Shown: positions 62,730 through 64,000 of the stretch, piece by piece | Layout of the letters: each line of letters starts with the position of its first letter | How positions within the stretch are numbered: position 1 is the stretch's first letter | Origin: Phymatolithon calcareum | Taxonomy: Eukaryota; Rhodophyta; Florideophyceae; Hapalidiales | DNA length: 64,000 nt | Direction of reading: 5' to 3' | Assembly (NCBI GenBank): GCA_977006965.1 | Contig: OZ345381.1 | Coordinates: 2,046,001 to 2,110,000, forward strand | The notes under the pieces: model-generated | Told to the model about the DNA's origin: nothing | Database searches by the model: none | The model's input: the letters and a program-made list of their open reading frames with translations, nothing else | Translations under genes and position numbers: made by a program

Positions 62730-63183
62730 TGTAACAATCGCCGCACTCGCCGAGGTGTCCCGTACCTAAGTTCGTACCTTTTCGGACATACGCGTTATTT
62801 TTGCGTCGGGTACTGACAGGAGCTTCGGTGAATTGATCGACGCCGAAGGGCGCAATAATCAAGCGGTTAATACTGACGGGCGCGAACCGCGCTCCGTGGG
62901 CTCAAGTAAGTGTCGGGCGAATTTGTGCGCGTGCGAGCATGCAGTACGCCACGCATGGCCAGCTCCAGGCGGCGACCGCGCATCTGCGCGTGCGTGGAGA
63001 CACTGGCGGGCAACGGAATGGGCGCGACACAACATTGAGTACTGCCTAGTATTAACTTTACAGTGTTAGAATTGTTACCTCATAAAGGCAGGCCTCTGGC
63101 GATCCCGGACTTCGGGTAGAGGCACATCGCCATCAAGTTCTCCCACCACACTTAGCGCGCGCGATCCCCCGGAAAGTGCTACA
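62730..63183 (+). repeat. 3' LTR
   Basis: 454 bp, matching the 5' LTR. It starts 39 bp after the polyprotein stop; the short ATGGGGCAC before it is a weak polypurine tract. Confidence 0.93.
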
Positions 63184-64000
63184 TACCCCTCAAGAACGAC
63201 TTCTGATCTCTAAAATGGCGCGAAACTCGGACTCTACTTGAATCAATGCACGAAGCTGCTGTCGCGCATTAAAACGCCCAGAAAGACGCTCAGCGAATTC
63301 ACTCGACCTCGTTATTCACCCGTTGGTGCTACACTCCCAATGACCCGCCAATGCCATCGATGGAGACGGGAGCCCCATTGTATGGGTTTACATTGCACTC
63401 TGTCCAATCTTCCCGTGTGCGATTGTTGCCTATCGCGGCGACATCGTCCTCACATGCCGTAAAACATGTTGCGCTGTCCCTTCTTCTAGAAGTCGCAGCA
63501 TCACCATCGCATCCTGCAGGAAGAAGATCAGCACTTCTTCCTCTGCAAGCAGAAACAGCACCGGCGGGACCAGTAGCATAACCATCAGAGACAGCAGTAG
63601 CACGACATCAGGCACCAGAAGAAAGAACGACATGGGGACGGTCACCATGAATACCGTCATCAGGGCGGCCAGCTTGAGAAAGATCGGCTGTTGGCGAGGG
63701 TACTGCCGAGAGCTCGTGGAAATTAGCTCGCGGAGTCGAGCCATCGCCACTTAAACATTTGTTGCGCTTCCCCCACGGATGTCCGGAGAGACGGAAGCGC
63801 GTGGAAGAATGTCTTGCGCTTGCCCATCCATGATCACGCAGGTAAAAGTTCAGCTTGCAATGTGCTTGAGTCGAAGCGTTGGGGTTGCCCTGGGTGTGCA
63901 CCAGTTTCATAAGTGTTGGGTATTATGTGCATGATCCAGAGCAATAGGAATATGATGAGCAACAAACATGTAGACTCTGTGGGTATAGACTGGTGCAACA
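63184..64000. other. Right flank, no secure gene
   Basis: The last 0.8 kb holds several overlapping frames. One minus frame (63744-63430) encodes about 104 residues with a strongly hydrophobic middle and is listed separately as a weak candidate. Confidence 0.4.
63430..63744 (-). CDS. Weak candidate: small hydrophobic membrane protein
   Basis: From the ATG at 63744 the frame reads MARLRELISTSSRQYPRQQP and then two hydrophobic stretches (LAALMTVFMVTVPMSFFLL and VVLLLSLMVMLLVPPVLFLL) before an acidic and mixed tail. Size and two-helix plan are vaguely those of VMA21-type V-ATPase assembly factors, but no family motif was confirmed, and the hydrophobicity could come from a GATG/CTG-biased sequence read in this frame. 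A competing minus frame overlaps it. Confidence 0.25.
   Translation of the reverse strand: MARLRELISTSSRQYPRQQPIFLKLAALMTVFMVTVPMSFFLLVPDVVLLLSLMVMLLVPPVLFLLAEEEVLIFFLQDAMVMLRLLEEGTAQHVLRHVRTMSPR

Larger units (their letters stand above)
57366..63183 (+). mobile_element. Complete Ty3/Gypsy LTR retrotransposon, chromovirus-like
   Basis: The 5.8 kb element has two 454-bp LTRs that begin TGTAACAATC and end AGTGCTACA; no difference between them was noticed. TACC precedes the 5' LTR and follows the 3' LTR, a 4-bp target duplication (5 bp, ATACC, if the last LTR A is counted outside). One uninterrupted gag-pol frame fills the interior. A TGGTTTCTTCGAAG stretch about 8 bp after the 5' LTR could be the tRNA primer site. 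Intact coding plus matching LTRs indicate a recent insertion. Confidence 0.93.

Noticed and set aside
1-64000. tRNA or rRNA genes
   Set aside because: No cloverleaf with a recognisable T-arm and acceptor pair, and no conserved rRNA core, was seen on reading; a covariance search was not possible.

Overview
The window is nuclear DNA of a eukaryote with compact, nearly intron-free genes on both strands. It encodes two probable plastid proteins (a DUF1995 protein and a DWARF27-like carotenoid isomerase), a Mediator-type CDK8 kinase, a SAL1-type phosphatase and a type II Golgi-like glycosyltransferase. Very few introns (two short ones found, 84 and 70 bp) together with plastid genes and abundant transposons suggest a red alga, most likely a florideophyte such as Chondrus crispus. 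The organism is an inference; the reading frames and repeats are seen directly.

Layout. From 1 to 23.7 kb there are ordinary single-copy genes: a WD40 protein of the PHIP/BRWD type (minus, cut by the window edge), DUF1995 (plus), a possible proteasome-assembly chaperone 1 (minus), CDK8 (plus, two exons), an unrecognised 750-residue protein (minus), an FHA protein (plus), a proline-rich coiled-coil protein (minus), a D27-like isomerase (minus), a YchJ/SEC-C protein (plus, two exons), SAL1 (plus) and a two-domain glycosyltransferase (minus). Several gaps of 0.3-2 kb hold nothing recognisable.

From about 25.05 to 56.97 kb lies a large tandem array with the structure A-B-A-B-A, with a repeat period of 11,611 then 11,108 bp. 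Segment A (about 6.9 kb without later insertions) carries a frameshifted membrane-protein gene, LINE fragments with a nested small insertion, a truncated WD40/EDC4-like gene and an intact 620-residue ORF of unknown family, possibly an endogenised dsRNA-virus capsid. Segment B (about 4.7-5.2 kb) carries a decayed piggyBac-type transposon bounded by TTAG and a cluster of 6-4-6 palindromes. Both joints, A to B and B to A, are inverted repeats. Where A ends for the last time (56,970) only the left half of the palindrome exists. The first A copy is interrupted by a 2.3 kb 5'-truncated LINE with a 14-bp target duplication; its RNase H domain contains what looks like an inserted Tudor-like module.

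From 57.37 to 63.18 kb an apparently intact Ty3/Gypsy retrotransposon with 454-bp LTRs (no difference noticed) and a single 1601-residue polyprotein ending in a chromodomain-like segment has inserted next to the array. The last 0.8 kb shows no secure gene.

How it fits together: the left third is a normal housekeeping neighbourhood. The right two thirds is an accessory block built by segmental amplification and repeated transposon insertion. The pattern A-B-A-B-A, with B absent outside the array and the outer flanks of the first and last A more diverged than the interior, is what integration of a circular A+B molecule at a resident A copy would leave; unequal exchange is the main alternative.
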